A stretch of 64,000 nt of DNA from Salvator merianae. Taxonomy: Eukaryota; Chordata; Lepidosauria; Squamata; Teiidae. The translations under genes were made by a program, and so were the position numbers. Location: positions 53,428,608 to 53,492,607 of the forward strand of contig QVOM02000126.1 in assembly GCA_003586115.2 (NCBI GenBank), given 5' to 3'. Shown one piece after another: positions 34,900-45,984 of this stretch. The notes beneath the pieces are model-generated. The model searched no databases, had not been told where the DNA came from, and saw only the letters and a list, made by a program, of their open reading frames with translations. Numbering within the stretch: the first letter of the stretch is position 1; each line of letters opens with the position of its first letter.

Positions 34900-37120
34900 A
34901 ACTAGACATTGGTGTCAACTGAGCTTCAAGTGACAATGATGAATCTAAAATAAGTCTTTGGAAGTGCACCCACGCTTTCTAGGAAGTGTGATTCTATAGA
35001 TAATTAGTTGCTTTCTGAATGTCTGGACATGGTTACCTCCATGTAGTCAGGATTCATTCACAATATATGGCTCCATACCCAGTCCATTATTACTCTTAGG
35101 CAAGAGTCACATATCTGGATCACCCCTCTGACTGAAATGGAATGAAGAGATAGATACTTTATCTAAGGGGGAAGCTATACAAACATTTGCCTTGCTTTGT
35201 ACCAATTTCTGTTGTGGGAAAATCACACCAAAGTGTAGATCTTCTGTGCAGTATTTTCCTTCTAATCCACATTTTCTGCAACCTATATTTTTCCGCATGG
35301 AAAGTGCATTGCTTTTTCTAATGTGTTTTTTTTAGGTGTGTCTATATTGCAGATTAATTGAGCCTAGATATGGGTGGGTAGAGGCAACTGATTTATGGCA
35401 ATGCAGGATTCCAGCCCCATGTTTGCATGTGGTTATGACTGATAACAGGTGCATGCCTTTAGGTAGTTTCTTTTAGCTTGTAGTTTTGCAGAGGAGTGCT
35501 CCTTTGAACCTTCTTACTGGGATATATAGTTTTGCTAACAAAATTTATTTCAATGAGACAAACCTAACTATAGCTGTGTGGAAGGGGACAGGAGAAACAC
35601 ACAACTGGATCAGAATAACATTCCTGCTCAGAAACAAATTTGCACAGGGCCACTTTTGCATAGAAGCAGAGAACAGGAAAAGGGAGGAATGCTAAGATCA
35701 GCAGGTTGTGTGCACCAATCCTTTACATTGGCTGGGAGGAGATGTGGATGGCACGTGGTGCTGGGCAGAACAACCTCTTGTGCATTAGACATGCATTTCC
35801 CTTTATGTGTCAAGAAAACAAGTGCACTGGAAGTGCATTATCTGTTTTTTGGTCTGCTGTCTCCTGATACAAAATTAAAGTGGATTTGCTTTTAAAGTGA
35901 GAGATGAGGGTTGTGTGCACCTAGGCCCCAAAAAAGAGGGGTTTAACATGGATGTTATGTAGAAATCAAAGTGCAGATTTCTTTTTTTTTAAATCAGCAT
36001 AAAACAGAAATGGAATGATGAATGCTAGTGAAATGTAAATAAATGGAATGGTGTAGGTTTGCCCATCATTCCATAATATAGTTGTTCTTGTTCAGATAAT
36101 CACTAATCATATAAAGGACTAAGGATCAGCTTATATTGTGCATTAGGGAAGTCCCAGGTACAGTGCTGTGCAGAGAGCTGGCCATATTATTAGCCAGAAT
36201 GAGACAGCTGCCTCATACGACATGCATTGTGTGTTAAGAAAGGTTAGCAAATTGTTAGTTATATAGTATATTATTAATGAAGTATTTTTATTACTGGGGA
36301 AAGGAAAAGAGGGTTATAGGAGTTTTCTGTCTCATATGACAAAAAAACTTGTACACATTTGGTTTTGTACCTGATATTTCAACTTGATTGGCAGAAAACA
36401 CAATTTGCTGCTATATTTTAGAGAGCCAAGTGTTTTAGATCAGTCCTGGTCCAGAATCTCCAGATAACAGCTAGAGAAAATTGCTATCTGAACATCTCCA
36501 CCAATCGGTGTTTGAGATGGTCCGGAAGGAGTAATCTGAGTTCAGTTCGTATATTGAAATCTTTCTCCCTTCACAGTTTTCTGCCACAGGCCTTGGAAAC
36601 TAGCCTCCTCAAACTTTACGTACTGTTAAAGGGAACTTCAATGTGACTTCACTCTAAGGATGTGCCAAACTGCAGCTCATAAATCATTTATTACTTACAA
36701 ACTGCTCAGAGAGGCCTGGGGCCATCAGGTGCCTTATCAGACAGCCCTAGGCTATCTATAGCACCTAGAGCCCCCTCAGGTGTAGGCGAGCCCTGTGCAA
36801 AAGGTGTGGGAAACTCACCTCTCCATCAAACATGGCCAGCACCTTTATCCTTCTCTCCATGGAAAGGGTGGGGAGGAATGAATAGTGAATGCCCAGTTTC
36901 TAAACACTCCACAGTGGTAGAGTTAAGCCTTGAGTCCAGTTTGGGGCACTTTCAAGGAAGGACACTGCATCTCTTTGGCTCCCCTTCAAAACTGGTTCCT
37001 TTGAGGTGAAAATTGAGTGGGATTTCTGATTCTAAAGCCACCTTCAGAGAGAAGGTCCCTTGAAACATGTGTTGAATGCCCAATCAGGGGATGAGCTGCA
37101 TTCAGAGCAAGGCATCACAC
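34900..37120. other. No recognised gene
   Basis: Frames at 35486-35895 overlap in different phases and have no domain. No repeat was confidently recognised. Confidence 0.4.
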
Positions 37121-37125
37121 TCCAT

Positions 37126-37263
37126 GGCTGCATCCAGATGTTGCTTGCTTATTCTGCTATATTTTGATATTTTGGAATAAAACATGAATATTCCAGAATA
37201 TCCATGCTTTATTCTGGAATGTCCAAATATATCAGAATAAGTAAGCAATGTCTTGATGCAGCC
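37126..37263. mobile_element. Hairpin MITE with GGCTGCATCCAGAT terminus
   Basis: The left arm GGCTGCATCCAGATGTTGCT and TGCTTATTCTG are mirrored by CAGAATAAGTAAGCAATG and TCTTGATGCAGCC. Internal ATTTTGGAATAAAACATG mirrors ATGCTTTATTCTGGAATG. The terminus resembles those of the Harbinger-type elements at 51651 and 59428 (GGCTGYGNTCNGACA), but the flanking trinucleotides (CAT, AAA) are not a TWA duplication. Confidence 0.7.
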
Positions 37264-37749
37264 AAAGTCTCACTGTCACTTCCCTGGGAAGGATCCCCCC
37301 TGGGGCTTCTTCTAGTAGTGCTACTTGTGCCACCTAACCCTTCAGTTCCACAAGGCCGGGACCACCACTGAGATAAGTGCTATATCAGACCTGGTGAGAT
37401 AAAGGGCAACCAATTCAAATATTATGGGCAGGAAATCAGGGAGGGAAAATAAAGAAGGAAGTTGATTGTCTGCTGAGGAGGGAAAGTGTGGAGGAGTGCA
37501 GATACGTTGTGAAGGGAGAGGAAAGAACTGCATATAAGCACTGTGCTAGCAACCCTTTGTATGCTGGTTAATATTATGTTCTGAGCTGACCACTGAAACT
37601 TCCTTTCATTCACCTACAAAGTGGTTAATTTTTGCTGGGATCAAGGCACATCACATGCTGTGTGACTTAGAAATTAGTGGGTCCCAGGGCAAGCGCTCAC
37701 CTGATAATTTAAGTGATATTGCAGGTCTTTAATGAGAGAATCAGTCTGC

Positions 37750-37870
37750 TGAGGAACCTAGCCTCAAGTTGCTTAGGTCCTTATATATTAAGGGTAAGAC
37801 CTAGAATGTACACTGGTAGCTAATTAACAACCAGTCTATTTGATTAAATATAGGTGTACGATGTGTGTTA
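37750..37870 (-). repeat. Small L2 LINE fragment, antisense
   Basis: CTTAGGTCCTTATATATTAA..GTAGCTAATTAACAACCAGT..GATTAAATATAGGTGT follows the antisense order of the L2 region encoding LHWLPV..F-like residues. It is diverged. Confidence 0.45.
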
Positions 37871-38884
37871 CAGTGTACTGGTGTTACCTAATATTCCAAA
37901 ATTTCTATATTAAAAGAATACAATGGGTGCTGAGAGGGAATAATGGAGCATAGCAAAACTATAGACCTTAGGCCTCTGAGAGAAACCAATAAGCTCCATG
38001 AAGTAAACAAGCAAGCATGCCACTTGGACTTGAGCATTGATTCACCCCCTTTTGCATATCTGCTGGCTGTAGTTTGTTTCCCATAAATGCAGTGGGTATT
38101 ATGGATCATGGTGAATAAAACAGATCTCATCAATAAAATCCAGAGGTGTGGTATTAAAAATAAGCTACAAGTAAAGGTTGTATTTTTACTAGCACCTTTT
38201 ATTTTGCTTTCCTGAAGTAAATGAAGGCAACACTTAAAGGCTGACCTAGTGTAGTACTAGGAACATGCCCATAGAGGATTTTGAAGTAGAAAAAGAGTGA
38301 GGGTTGAACCCCAAAAATGAGGGAGAGAGAAGTTGGGAGCCTCTCCTCTCTCTTTTGCTGCTGGACAAGCCACGTTACCTCCTTTGTCTTTTGCTTTGCT
38401 GTGTGACAAGCACAGGTTGGGCGTCTCAAGGTACAGGGAGGTCATATGCTTTTAAGTCTTTTGGTGATTTGGTCTAGCCGAGATCTAAGAATTCATGCAC
38501 AGGACAGAATGTCTGAAGAGGTATGACTTCCAGGTATTTCTTGTGAATACATTCAAATCAAGGGTTATTTCCTTAGCTTTGGCTTTGAAGTTACTTTAAT
38601 AAGTTAAAAAAAAAAAATGGACTTGTGTTAGTGAATGCTTACTGCATGAAAATGGCTGATATGCATGAGAATGTGTTTCAGACTGTCACCAAGGAGTGCA
38701 AGTTAAAAGAATGATTGTTTCGGGTACGGCAAGAATTTATGGAGGGCAGGTTGCTTTAAGCGGGCACCTGATCCTATGCAAAAATTGTTTGATTATTTTG
38801 ACCAATATTTCAGGGGTTGGAAAATTGGTAGGGAGTGAAAAACCACAGTGGCAGTCTTAGAGTCTTTGGTACCATTGTAAATAT

Positions 38885-39655
38885 CTTTTTTATTTTCCTT
38901 TATTTTTTTTATTGTTGTTATATTTCAAATATATAAAATTACATTCTTATATCAATATTGTTGTCGACTTCCTCCTTCATGGACAGTTTCTTCTATGTTT
39001 CATATTTCTCACCCCTCCTATTCCTTTTTCATTCTTTTTTCCACCAAATGTCTTCTTTCTTCATCATTCTTCAAATCCAGCGATCACAAGTCCACTGTCC
39101 ATCTCTTGCAGAAAGTCAATAAAGGCTTTCCAGTTTCTGTAAAACCTATCAGCTGTCTTATTTCTCAAAAGATTGTCAATTTATCCATCTCAGCAACCTC
39201 CATCATTTGGACTAACCAATCATCCACCATTGGTATTTTATCCCCTTTCTATTCCTGAGCATATACAATTCTGGCTGCAGTTACCATATTTTGCAATAAC
39301 ACATTGACACCCTCAAACTTGTTTTCTGTTACCCCCAGTAGGAAAGCTTCAGGTTTAAAAGGAATGTTTGTCTTTAAGATTTTCTGCATAACTGTATAAA
39401 TTTGAACCCCAAACTTTTTAGCTTTTGCACAAGTCCACCACATATGATAAAAGGTACTCTCTTGCTTTTTACATTTCCAACACTTACTTGACATGCCTTG
39501 ATACATTTTTGAAATTTTACAAGGTGTTAAATACCATAAATACATCATCTTATATTTGCTCTCTTTCAACATATTACATATAGTAAATTTCAAATCTTTA
39601 GTCCACAGTTTTTCCCAGTTTTTCCCATTGATCCATTGTAAAGATCTTAATGACC
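38885..39655 (-). pseudogene. L1 LINE ORF2 C-terminus and 3' tail, antisense
   Basis: The minus-strand frame (39249-39593, extending upstream to about 39655) contains MMYLWYLTPCKISKMY, CWKCKKQESTFYHMWWTC and FKPEAFLLG. These are the conserved Cys-rich C-terminal features of vertebrate L1 ORF2 (CWRC...GTFYHMWWxC). Downstream are the family's closing segment and an A-rich tail (antisense T-rich 38888-38925). The endonuclease and reverse-transcriptase domains are missing, so the copy is 5'-truncated at about 39655. Stops interrupt the frame after the YAQE segment. Confidence 0.85.
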
Positions 39656-40076
39656 TCTGGCAGGAACAGAAGAAGGTATCCGATGAAGAGAAACAGGAAA
39701 AAGACTGTCTTAAATGTAGAACTTAAATGTAGAAATTGAGATAGAGAGAAGGGAGAAAAAAAATCTTAGGCAAAAGCTGCACTCTGAGATCACTGGATTT
39801 CAGAGCTTCTTGCAAAGAGAAACTATAGAGTTTCAGCTCTTCTGTGCAGACATAGCTGCCAGAAAGACTCACTTGCCTGAAATCTTTGCAGATCTGAAGG
39901 CTTCTCAGGCAGACTCAGAGAAGCCTAGAGAAAAGGCTGAACTGGAAGCCCCGTTGTTGCATGAGCAACTTCTTGAGGCTAAATCAGTTGCTTTTCTGGC
40001 TAGCAAAGTTAAAGTGCAAAAATCAGCATAATCATTGTGAGGAGCCTGTAAAAGCTCTGGAGGCACAGATTGCCAC
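39656..40076 (+). pseudogene. Unidentified coding relic (possible retroelement gag or processed gene), left part
   Basis: A 73-residue frame at 39810-40031 is rich in Lys/Glu/Ala/Leu, looks like coiled coil (for example KPREKAELEAPLLHEQLLEA) and ends in a stop. Further coding-like sequence in another phase runs to the hAT MITE at 40077. After the MITE the relic continues at 40528-40704 and, after a second MITE, at 40980-41170. There a frame contains YSPFKAQELKSIAEQLG and ADWAAKL, reminiscent of the start of retroviral or gypsy capsid regions. I do not recognise the gene with confidence. Confidence 0.35.
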
Positions 40077-40527
40077 CACTGGCGTAGCCAGCACTTTGGT
40101 CGCCCGGGGCGGTGGGCGGAGCAATGCCAGCGTGCGGGCGGGGCAATGCCAGCGCGAGGGGCGACGCCAGCGCGCGGGGCTGGGTGACACCAGTGAGCCG
40201 GCGCGGGGCAGGGCGACGCCAGCGTGCTGGGCGGGGCGACGCCAGCGCGCTGGGCGGAGTGACGCCAGCGCGCAGGGCGGGGCGACGCCAGCGTGCGGGG
40301 CGGGCCGATGCTAGCATGCCGGCGCGCCGGCGCGAGGAGGGGTAACAACAGCACGTGGGATGGGGCAATGCCAGCACGCCGGCGCGAGGGGCGACCAGCG
40401 TGCCGGCGACGGAAGGGTGGGGCGACGAGCAAGGGTGTCGGTGGGTGGGGCCCTGACTCCGTGGGCCGCCCCCGACAACGTGCCACCCGGGGCGGGCCGC
40501 CCCCCACCCCCCCTTGCTATGCCTCTG
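40077..40527 (+). mobile_element. GC-rich hAT MITE with internal minisatellite and perfect 8-bp duplication
   Basis: It is flanked by ATTGCCAC on both sides (40069-40076, 40528-40535). The ends are CACTGGCGTAGCCAGCAC and, reverse-complemented, CAGAGGCATAGCAAGG, of the same type as the elements at 5533 and 40705. The interior from about 40105 to 40400 is a tandem array built on GGGGCGACGCCAGCGCGC-like units of roughly 18-22 bp. This makes long stop-free frames in several phases on both strands (for example 200 residues at 39905-40507, minus). Those frames are not genes. Confidence 0.85.
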
Positions 40528-40704
40528 ATTGCCACTCAGAATGGACTGTGGGTTTTGAGGAATACTTCCCTTTTGTCCCAGTGCACCCAGTAAAATGTGC
40601 AGAGCCTGCCCTTCAGGAAATGTGCAGGTAGCTCTATTCTCCTGTAGGCAGTGGAATCAATGGCCTCAAATGAGGAGGAAGTCCTGCAGTGCATACAATT
40701 GGCC
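40528..40704 (+). pseudogene. Unidentified coding relic, middle part between two MITEs
   Basis: This is the sequence between the two hAT insertions. Because each insertion duplicated 8 bp, it is the direct continuation of 39656-40076 and of 40988-41170. The translation in each phase is interrupted and no domain is recognised. Confidence 0.3.
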
Positions 40705-40979
40705 CAGTGGTGTAGGAAGTGGGGGGGGGGGGGGCGGGGGGGGCGGGCCACCCCAGGCGGTGCGTTGTCCCAGGCAGCCCATAGAGCCAGGTCCTAGCGT
40801 GAACGAGCGCGAAGGAAAGCGTGCCGCAGCACAGCACTATGCAGCGCCATGGTGTGCTCGCCCGCCCGACAGTCATCGGGGTGGTGGCGGGAGTAGGAGG
40901 CTGCAGGGCGGGGTGCCCTCACTCACGCTCCTCTGCTGCCGCTTCGCCACGGGCGGCAAAACTTTCAGCTACGCCGCTG
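40705..40979 (-). mobile_element. GC-rich hAT-type MITE, copy with perfect 8-bp duplication
   Basis: It is flanked by AATTGGCC on both sides (40697-40704, 40980-40987). The left end is CAGTGGTGTAGGAAGTG. The reverse complement of the right end is CAGCGGCGTAGCTGAAAG. It is collinear, in opposite orientation, with 5533-5830, sharing GTTTTGCC../..GGCAAAACTTT, CATCGGGGTGG and GCCCATAGAGCCAGG-like words. A long G tract (about 40720-40741) lies just inside the left end. At 275 bp it is non-coding. The frames crossing it mix host and MITE sequence. Confidence 0.9.
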
Positions 40980-40987
40980 AATTGGCC

Positions 40988-41190
40988 CCCATCCAAACGG
41001 GGTGCTCAAGGAAATATAACTCGGGAACAGGCTACTGAGTACTCTCCCTTTAAGGCACAGGAGTTGAAATCCATTGCTGAACAGCTTGGCCATTTGAATA
41101 GGGGCACAGCAGCAGACTGGGCAGCCAAACTTTGAAAAAAAGCAAGTACTAGGCTCGATGGACAAAATATGTCACAAGTTGCCTGAGCAT
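40988..41190 (+). pseudogene. Unidentified coding relic, right part
   Basis: It contains a frame with EYSPFKAQELKSIAEQLG and RGTAADWAAKL before a stop at about 41135. This is weakly reminiscent of capsid N-terminal segments of LTR retroelements. There is no zinc knuckle, protease or LTR nearby to support that reading. It continues the relic interrupted by the two MITEs. Confidence 0.35.
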
Positions 41191-41194
41191 GTGT

Positions 41195-43480
41195 CCCTCC
41201 CTTAGACTCACAATCACAGGAAATGGGACTGGTTATAGTGGATGATAGGAATATAGATACTTGAACCTGGGTTAAAACTGCCATTTATTTCCATCCCGAT
41301 AAAAGCACAACCAACATGTACAATGAGGTCATGACTAGATGGGAGTATCCCGAGTCCTCCTTGATTTGTAAGTTCATGCTGGGCATTTTGGCTGAAGTTT
41401 GTCATCAGCTTGCAAATGGAGGTTGGAATGGGAGCATGAGGCAGCATGTGGAGGCAGTTTATGAAGGGCTGATCGTGCAGTGAAAGATGGCAACAGGACT
41501 GCTAAATTTTATAGACTTACGGTTTCCACTCAGCAACCTGGCAGTGGCAGTTTACACTAGTTGCAACTTTTAAATAAGCTACAATGGTATTTCTGCAAAG
41601 AGTGAGACTGCCTCCAAGACGTAATTCAGAATCTAAACAAAGCCCTACGATTGGCTCTTACCACTTCCCATTGGCAGACAGCTTCTGCAGTTAGGCAGAT
41701 TGGGTTTACTGGAAGCAAGCTAAGTGCCTGCCTGCTTGCTTTTGTTGTTTTTCACTTGCTTGGCTGGCTCCTTGACGTCTTCAGTGGGCTGATCATGGCT
41801 GCTGCTCACCAGACACGCAGGTAAGTGGCACTGTTGTGGGAAAGCCATCATCATTGCTAGATTTCCCATAATACTGTTGCAACATGTTTTTATGCATTGC
41901 AATTGGCACTACAGTGGGAATACCATGGAAAAGTCTGGCATTCCCAGTGTAGTGCTGAGAAGATCCCAAATTTTGTCTCACAGCTAGAGGCAGTCTGAAT
42001 GGCAGTAATGTGGGCATGGAATTACTAGTACAAAGGCAACAGTGAGCAAGGCATCCTTGTCCAGCTAGCAAGGTAGCTGGTGAACCAGACATAGGTGGTA
42101 AAAAGCACTTTGTAACACAGATACTTGTAGCCATGCCATACAGAAACTGGAGCGCATAACTATGTACAGATTGGCATGGATCCTGATGAAATATAACTAT
42201 ATAAATACAGAATCTGATCAGAATCCCTGGACTCTGTAGAAACTGATTTTCTCTGCTTATCTCTTGAATAAGTTAACCTGGCGGCTCAGAGAAGTTCAGG
42301 AAATTACGCATTAATAGTTAACAAAAGATTGGGCAACTATCTGGCCATCAACTAGTCCATTGTTCAAATCTACACCTAGAGAACTTCTCATTAAGAATGC
42401 AAACAGCACCATTTAAGCTAATCAACCAGAGTAGTTATCTGTCTATCTGTCTACGTGAAAAAGCACATGTTTCCTCCTTTTTCTATTTGGGAAAAAGAAT
42501 ATTAAAAGTTCAGGTTTTTTCTATTAGGAAGTTAGGAGAAGTTAGGAGTCAGCAGGAGCTGAGGAAGGAGGAGAAGACATTATGGAGCAGGAGAAGAAGA
42601 AAGCATCTCAGCACCATTTTTACCTTCGCTAAGAGCTGTTTTACCTCCCTCCTGAAATGGGAGAGAACAGATTTTTCCAAGGAGCTGCCTGATTCACTGC
42701 TTGCAGTTTCCTTTATTTTCCCTTTTTGAGCTGATTTCACTAAAAGAGGGATTCCATATCTCTCTCTATGCCCCTTGGCAAAAGAGCTGTTTTTGCTTCT
42801 AAAGGAGTAAGGGTTGTGGAGCCGTGTCTACATCCCATTCTCTGATTTTTCATGCATTTTTGCCTGCAAGAGACCCATGCATCTTTTCCCCCAGATTGTC
42901 CTTTTTGCCATAATGAAGTTTCATCTGGAGAAGACTACAGATGGTGAGAGTTATCCCTTAGTGCTGAGGACATTCTTTAGTCTCCATTGCTAGCTTCTTC
43001 CAGACTCTCTCTCTCTTTCTCTCCCCCGCCCCCCTTCTACCTCTTTTACACACACTAAATAGGTCTTCTTACTTAGTTTGAAGCCAAGCCTTTTTCTTTT
43101 TGCTTTCCAAATGCCAAACTACCTATCCTACCTATGAAACTGGCTGATTCTAACAAATTACTTTGTTTATGGCTATTTCTTTGGATTTCAATCTTTTTGC
43201 TGGGTTATAATAAAGATGCACCATTCTTTTCAAGGACTGCCTCCCCTTTATTTGCATTTTCTATGTCAATTTAGCGTTATTAAAACCACAACCAAGATAT
43301 CGATCCCTACAAAGGTCTAATATCTAGGCAGAAGCTAATTTCCCCAAAATATCTTCCCAGAGCTTGGCCTTTAACAACTTCTAGCCATCGAGGTCACCTA
43401 GGCCTCCAATGATTAAGATGACTCTAGGAACACCCCAAATTATGTACTTGCTCCTTCTGAGGGAATGCAACCAATTTATG
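41195..43480. other. No recognised gene
   Basis: Contains chance-level frames (113 residues at 41793-42134 minus; 110 at 42397-42729 plus) without recognised domains. An AATAAA signal and T-rich sequence at about 43200-43290 recall an LTR or gene 3' end, but I cannot place it in a family. Confidence 0.4.
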
Positions 43481-43489
43481 GCTTTAAAT

Positions 43490-43640
43490 ATTGTTTACTT
43501 CATTCATATTTCTATTTTTATGTATTTTGTATATACATTTAAAAACATTAAGTTTTGTTTCTAGTGGTTTTCTTGTAAGTCACCCAGAGAACTTTGGTTA
43601 TTGGATGGCTATATAAATTTAGCAAGTGAAGTAAGGAAAT
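43490..43640 (+). repeat. L2-type LINE 3' tail, sense
   Basis: A T-rich trailer leads into TTGTAAGTCACCCAGAGAAC..TTTGGTTATTGGATGGCTAT..ATAAATT. This matches the L2 end pattern GTAAGCCGCCCAGAGA..CTTCGGCTATGGGGCGGTAT. Confidence 0.65.
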
Positions 43641-43669
43641 ATCGAACAGGCAAAACTTTATAATTCTTG

Positions 43670-43990
43670 AACATAGGAACACCCACCCACAAAGTCTCCA
43701 TCTTGTGAGGATTCAGTTTCAGTTTGTTGGCTCTCCTTAACCCTTTGTTGCATTCAAGAAGTGTTTCAGACCATTCACGACCTGTCATGGTTCAGATGTT
43801 AAGGAGAAGCAGAATTTGGCATCATCAGTGTATTGATGACACCTCGCTCCAGTGACTCCCAGTGACTTCATGTGGATGTGTGGTGCCCCATATACTAGCT
43901 CCTGTGGCACAATCACCCAACACAATTCTCTGAGACTGATCTAGTAGCTAGGAGCAGAACCACTGTAACATGGGGAGTCCCATTCCTGTC
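43670..43990 (-). pseudogene. L2 LINE reverse-transcriptase fragment, antisense
   Basis: On the minus strand, about 43845-43820 encodes RCHQYTDDA, the L2 form of the catalytic YxDD box (family form RCHQYADDTQLY). Further on, ANKLKLNPHKMETLWVG matches the family segment ANKLKLNPDKTEVLLVG. Upstream, NIHMKSLG-like codons are separated by frame changes. The fragment is short and frameshifted. It lies head-on to the sense L2 tail at 43490-43640, so the two come from different insertions or from an inversion. Confidence 0.8.
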
Positions 43991-44034
43991 CCACACGGGT
44001 GATCTAGGAGAATGGTTTGAGTATGTCAACCTGT

Positions 44035-44515
44035 GGGTCTGTTTGCATTTACCAGCCTAGTATGATATAACAGTTCCATATCAGGCCAGTAAGGATCAGG
44101 CATGGAGGTGGCCATCCACACTTCAAGGGCTGGAAAAGACTTGAACCAAACCACAGGCACTTGAAGTACAGATGGTCCAACCAGGGCAGGCCAGATTGCA
44201 ATGGCAATGGACATGACAACATCTGGCTCATGCCCAGACATGTTAGGTGGGACATGGCACATGATTCCACAACCTCAGCTGTGCCACCACACCCACTTGC
44301 ACTGTCACATCTGGAAGAGGCTGTGAAAGCTGCTGACTGGGATCAATCTACCTGCTCCTAGTCAAGCAATTGACAGCAGTTTTGTCATCCACAGCTAGTA
44401 ACATCCAAGAGCAGCTGGAGGTGTTCTGGGATGTGGTGGCAGCAGCTGCAGCATGCAGACATGTATGTCCAGTGAGCATCTGATTGCTTATTATGTGGTA
44501 AGTGCAAACAGGCCC
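44035..44515. mobile_element. DNA transposon with 20-bp terminal inverted repeats
   Basis: The left end GGGTCTGTTTGCATTTACCA and the reverse complement of the right end GGGCCTGTTTGCACTTACCA differ at two positions. The interior (481 bp overall) is non-coding. Target duplication is unclear: TATGTC occurs at 44022-44027 and 44516-44521, but the left one is offset by several bases. Termini are of the GGGCCTKTTTGCAC group. Confidence 0.7.
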
Positions 44516-44709
44516 TATGTCTGATTGTTTAAAGTGATCCACTTGAGCAGACTGAACAAATCTGATGAAATGTGATTGTTGCCTAAGTTTTTTTGCTCAC
44601 CCCAGTTGGAGTAGACCAGGTGTGTTCAGTGATGCCTGAAGACATGATGGTTTTGCTGCATGCTTCTTCCGGTATTCACAAAGTTTCTGCCTGAGGAAAA
44701 GGAGCCAAA

Positions 44710-45118
44710 GGACCTTTTCACACTGTCCACATTAGAATGGGGTAATTTCCCCATTCTAACGTGGAATTGACCCCACAGTGCACTGAGAGGCCCTATACCT
44801 GAATATCAGCAGGAAAACTGCATGTGCCCGATTTTCACCATGACAGTGGCTAGGAAGTGTCCTGCCACTCTCATGGCACTGGCAGCACTGTGGAGTGTGC
44901 AAGCACAGCCGTGGCACATGGTGTGACCAGGCATTCACACCCTGAAATGGTTGTGAATGCACTTTACTAGGAGCAGAATAGCTGCTTCTGATAAAGTTGT
45001 GGAACACACATTAGTGCTCCGCAGCTAGCCATGATTGAGAGCAGGTGTATGCTGCTCCCAATCAGGCAAACCTCTGCAAAAGCCCTGACACTTGCTAGCT
45101 CAAAGTGCAAACAGGCCC
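44710..45118. mobile_element. Fold-back DNA transposon of the GGGCCTGTTTGCAC group
   Basis: The left end is GGACCTTTTCACACTGTCCA. The right end, reverse-complemented, is GGGCCTGTTTGCACTTTGAG. An internal perfect-looking palindrome ATTAGAATGGGG..CCCCATTCTAA lies near 44731-44760. Words such as GGAGCAGAATAGCTGCTTCT and GTGCTCCGCAGCTAG relate it to 9253-9696. Confidence 0.6.
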
Positions 45119-45825
45119 AAGGAGAGAGGAAATGGTCCAACTGCATTCCTTCCAAATTCCAAAACTGCCCAGAGGTCTCAAAAGGCCGGTACAGACAAAA
45201 CCAAGCTGTATAGGTTGGATGCAATGTAAGACAGATTTCTTTGTTCCTTTCAACTCTGTTTCCCGAGCATTTTCATAGCGCTGTAGATTAAAGTCATCAA
45301 CTTCTTTCAGGAACTGGCATCTCGAAATCAGAAGACTGTTATGGCTAAATGATAGCACTCTTGAGAAGACAAATCCTTGCAGCCAAATTAAGTGCTGCCA
45401 CTGAGTCTCATTCTTCAGTGCTTTGCATCTCAGCATTCTGCCAATTACTTCTCTTAAAAGAGCATGTGAAATGGTTTTTAAAAGGCTGTCACCTGTGTAC
45501 ATCAGGGAAGAATTCCAATTCAGTAGCATTTATGTTCCAATCTGTACCCATGAAAATTGCATGCACGCTGCACAGAGTGGTCTAAGCGATGGCACAAGTG
45601 GCAATAAAACTTTCATTTCTGTAAAATTCCAGACATGCCAAGATGGAATTTTGTTTTCATGTTTACGTCATTTCTGCACGAATTTCCTTAGGTGACAATT
45701 TACCATTTTCCATGTTGTTTTTTCAGTAGATTTCTCCTACCATGTACATTTTGTGACACCTTTATTAAAAAATATAAATCAATGAAACAGTATGCAGAAT
45801 GAAAACAGGGAGAAGGGCTCCCTAC
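45119..45825. other. No recognised gene
   Basis: The 144-residue minus-strand frame at 45095-45529 overlaps plus-strand frames of 78 and 90 residues. No domain was recognised. It might be an old relic, but nothing supports a gene. Confidence 0.35.
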
Positions 45826-45826
45826 A

Positions 45827-45960
45827 TTCTTCCTTCCTTTCTTCCTTTCTTCCTTTCATTCTTTTGTTCTTTCTCTATTCTGCTATGGGAGTGACTGTAG
45901 CTCAGTGGCAGAGCATTCATAGTGCAGTGTGATGCCAGTGACATAACCGGGGGGGGGGGA
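45827..45960 (+). repeat. CTTT/CCTT microsatellite and a tRNA-SINE head fragment
   Basis: TTCCTTCCTTTCTTCCTTTC begins a pyrimidine microsatellite at 45831-45866. It is followed by GTGACTGTAGCTCAGTGGCA..GAGCATTC, which is an A-box-like tRNA-SINE head, and a G10 run at 45950-45959. Confidence 0.5.
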
Positions 45961-45984
45961 GCACTTCTGCAAAAAGATTCAGAT

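Noticed and set aside
39905..40507. 200-residue minus-strand open frame, Arg/Pro/Ala-rich
   Set aside because: It lies mostly in the GC minisatellite of a hAT MITE. Equally long frames occur in other phases and on the other strand, as expected from stop-poor GC repeats.
43050..43290. AATAAA and T-rich region as a possible LTR or gene 3' end
   Set aside because: No second copy, no TG..CA limits and no adjacent coding sequence were found.
45888..45920. CTGTAGCTCAGTGGCAGAGC as a functional tRNA gene
   Set aside because: Only an A-box-like head is present; no B box or cloverleaf follows. It is a SINE head fragment.
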